Shown here piece after piece: positions 61,248-64,000 of a DNA stretch of 64,000 nt. The notes beneath the pieces are model-generated. The model was not told the origin of the DNA and made no database searches. It saw nothing but the letters and a program-made list of their open reading frames with translations. The position numbers and the translations under genes were made by a program. Origin of the DNA: Antedon mediterranea (lineage: Eukaryota; Echinodermata; Crinoidea; Comatulida; Antedonidae). How positions within the stretch are numbered: position 1 is the stretch's first letter; each line of letters starts with the position of its first letter. Location of the stretch: NCBI RefSeq assembly GCF_964355755.1, contig NC_092672.1, positions 16,860,501-16,924,500 on the forward strand, in the 5' to 3' direction.

Positions 61248-63622
61248 GACCATAGTATTTTTTTCGAAAAATGGACAAAATTTCCAATTTCTAAAATTCG
61301 AAAATTATGCTATAATATTGCCATTTATCCAAATATATTGTGATAACATCATCTTATAGAGACATAGCAACTAGTTATGTCAAAAAAAAGGGTCGAAAAA
61401 TGACACCATTTTCCACTTTTTAAAATAAAATAAATATGCTATAATATTTCCATTTATACAGATATATTTTGCTAACATCATCTTATAGAATCATAGTAAC
61501 GAATTATATCAAAAATTAAAAGGGTTGAAATTTGACAATTTTTCAAAAATTTTCCTGCGGGGGACCATAAGATTTTTTTCGAAAATGAACTAAATTTCCA
61601 ATTTCTAAAATTCGAAAATTATGCTATAATATTGCCATTTATGCAAATATATTGTGCTAACATCATCTTATAGAGCCATAGTAAAAAAAAAATAAAAGGG
61701 TCGAAATTTTGCAATTTTTCGAAAATTTTCCTGCGGGGATCATAGGAAGTTTTTTGAAAAACAAACAAAAAATAAACAAAATTTCCACCTTTTAAAATTC
61801 AATAATTAGGCTATAATATTGCCATTTATGCACATATATTGTGTTAACATCAACTTATAGAGACATAGTAACGAGTTATGTCAAAAAATAAAAGGGTCGA
61901 AATTTGGCAATTTTTTGGAAAATTATGCGGGGGACCATAGAGATTTTTTCGAAAAATTGACAAAATTTCCAATTTCTACAATTCGAAAATTATGCTATAA
62001 TATTGTAATTTATACAAATATATTGTGCTAACATCATCTTATAAAGCCATAGTAACGAATTATGTCAAAAAATAAAAGGGTTGAAAGTTTGCCATTTTTC
62101 GATAATTTTCCTGCGGGGGACCATAGTATTTTTTTCGAAAAATGGACAAAATTTCCAATTTCTAAAATTCGAAAATTATGCTATAATATTGCAATTTATC
62201 CAAATATATTGTGATAACATCATCTTATAGAGACATAGCAACTAGTTATGTCAAAAAAATAAAAGGGTCGAAAAATGGCACCATTTTCCACTTTTTAAAA
62301 TAAAATAAATATGCTATAATATTTCCATTTATACAGATATATTTTGCTAACATCATCTTATAGAGTCATAGTAACGAATTATATCAAAAATTAAAAGGGT
62401 TGAAACTTGACAATTTTTCGAAAATTTTCCTTCGGGGGACCATAAGAATTTTTTCGAAAATGAACTAAATTTTCAATTTCTAAAATTTGAAAATTATGCT
62501 ATTATATTGCATTTTATGCAAATATATTGAGTTAACATCAACTTATAGAGACATAGTAACGAGTTATGTCAAAAAATAAAAGGGTCGAAATTTGGCCATT
62601 TTTGCGAAAATTTCCCTGCGGGGGACCATAGAGATTTTTTCGAAAAATTGACAAAATTTCCAATTTCTACAATTCAAAAATTATGCTATAATATTGTAAT
62701 TTATACAAATATATTGTGCTAACATCATCTTATAGAGCCATAGTAACGAATTATGTCAAAAAATAAAAGGGTTGAAAGTTGGCCATTTTTCGATAATTTT
62801 CCTGTGGGGGACCATAGTATTTTTTTCGAAAAATGGACAAAATTTCCAATTTCTAAAATTCGAAAATTATGCTATAATATTGCCATTTATCAAAATATAT
62901 TGTGATAACATCATCTTATAGAAACATAGCAACTAGTTATGTCAAAAAAAAGGGTCGAAAAATGGCACCATTTTCCACTTTTTAAAATAAAATAAATATG
63001 CTATAATATTTCCATTTATACAGATATATTTTGCTAACATCATCTTATAGAATCATAGTAACGAATTATATCAAAAATTAAAAGGGTTGAAATTTGACAA
63101 TTTTTCGAAAATTTTCCTGCGGGGGACCATAAGATTTTTTTCGAAAATGAACTAAATTTCCAATTTCTAAAATTCGAAAATTATGCTATAATATTGCCAT
63201 TTATGCAAATATATTGTGCTAACATCATCTTATAGAGCCATAGTAAAAAAAATAAAAGGGTCGAAATTTTGCAATTTTTCGAAAATTTTCCTGCGGGGAT
63301 CATAGGAAGTTTTTTGAAAAACAAACAAAAAATAAACAAAATTTCCACCTTTTAAAATTAAATAATTAGGCTATAATATTGCCATTTATACAGATATATT
63401 TTGCTAACATCATCTTATAGAGCCATAGTAACTAGTTATGTCATCAAATAAAAGGGTCGAAATTTGGCCATTTTCCGAAAATTTTCCTGCGGGGGACAAT
63501 AGGATTTTTTTTCGAAAAATGGACAAAATTTCCACTTTTTAAAATTCGAAAATTATGCTATAATATTGCCATTTATGCAAATATATTGTGCAAACATCAT
63601 CTTTTAGAGCCATAGTAACTAG
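61248..63622 (+). repeat. Satellite 2, right block with higher-order organisation
   Basis: Continues the ~187-bp satellite after the transposon. Unit starts (CCTGCGGGGGACC or variants) lie at about 61554, 61730, 61924, 62110, 62429, 62615, 62801, 63116, 63290 and 63486. Spacings are not uniform: 315, 176, 194, 186, then 319, 186, 186, then 315, 174, 196. The 315-319-bp members contain a full unit plus a ~128-bp shortened unit that has lost the segment around GGGGGACC. Similar members recur in the same order, giving a higher-order repeat of about 871 bp, with one ~691-bp version missing a unit. The last monomer is cut at ATAGTAACTAG just before a T run. Confidence 0.9.
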
Positions 63623-64000
63623 TTTTTTTTTTCTCTCTTTTGTGGCGCAAACACCACTTTTATTCACATTCATATTATCTCATATTACATAAAATCGTAT
63701 TATTTAACTTGTAAATGTCGTTACAGTTCATAAGTAACATTTTTACATATATGAATTCTGTATTACTCCTTTTTTCATTAATTTTCTTATATTTTGTTAT
63801 ACACTTGACAGGATCATCATTATCATCTATCCCGTTTTAAAATAGTTCACACATTTTCATTTGTTTGTTTTCATTTTACAACCCGGATTATACAATATAT
63901 TTATATACATGATAAAAAAAAACAATAATAGCTCAGTACCACCAGTAACCCGTATCACTGTAATTCTTTTTCAGTTAATCGTATCAAATTAGAAATTATA
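63623..64000 (-). other. AT-rich flank, possibly the poly(A) 3' end of a minus-strand retroelement
   Basis: Satellite 2 breaks off in mid-monomer at a run of ten Ts. On the minus strand this is a poly(A) tract preceded by AAAAGAGAG, the imperfect hairpin GTGGTG-TTTG-CGCCAC and, at 63664-63659, the hexamer AATAAA. That order is what a LINE or processed retrocopy leaves at its 3' end. No open frame of note is present in the remaining sequence, and the element, if real, would extend beyond the window. Plain AT-rich DNA next to the array is the alternative. Confidence 0.4.

Overview
The window is eukaryotic, almost certainly from an invertebrate animal. About 83% of it is one AT-rich tandem satellite. 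It holds no bacterial-type operons, and its only gene is split by GT-AG introns. That gene is a DDE-type transposase of a family common in marine invertebrates. Intron words such as TAGGCCTA are frequent in several marine animal genomes, but the species cannot be fixed from this sequence. No rRNA, tRNA or CRISPR was seen.

Layout. (1) 1-52804: an unbroken array of an ~88-bp satellite (satellite 1) with at least three monomer subfamilies, a recurring monomer order and several layers of recent duplication (745, 760, 855, 1062, 1232 and 6635 bp). (2) 52805-53220: a short non-repetitive spacer starting with a small hairpin. (3) 53221-54154 and 61244-63622: a second, unrelated satellite of ~187 bp (satellite 2), whose right part has its own higher-order order. 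(4) 54155-61243: a 7089-bp DNA transposon inserted into satellite 2. It has 29-bp terminal inverted repeats, a 4-bp GGGG target-site duplication and clusters of subterminal repeats. An intact satellite copy near 62110 shows the empty site. (5) 63623-64000: AT-rich sequence that may be the poly(A)-tailed 3' end of a minus-strand retroelement running out of the window.

The transposon carries one minus-strand gene (60778 to 54931) of seven exons. All splice junctions appear to be phase 1. Exon 1 is a short N-terminal peptide, exons 2-6 are short and mostly acidic or serine-rich, and exon 7 carries the Cys/His region and the RNase-H-like core (D101, D177-N-C, H215/D221 of the central open segment). 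This copy looks dead: it has a +1 frameshift, an in-frame stop and a phase error in exon 5 at a GA microsatellite. A TATA-like box lies before the first exon and an AATAAA after the stop codon. Intron 6 holds three copies of a ~220-bp AT-rich repeat and a probable 1.26-kb non-autonomous Helitron, so the region is a nest: Helitron in transposon in satellite.

The most useful observations are the reconstructed insertion event, the complete split gene and its three lesions, the subterminal motif array, and the monomer order and chimeric monomers in satellite 1. All identity and period figures come from reading marker variants by eye.
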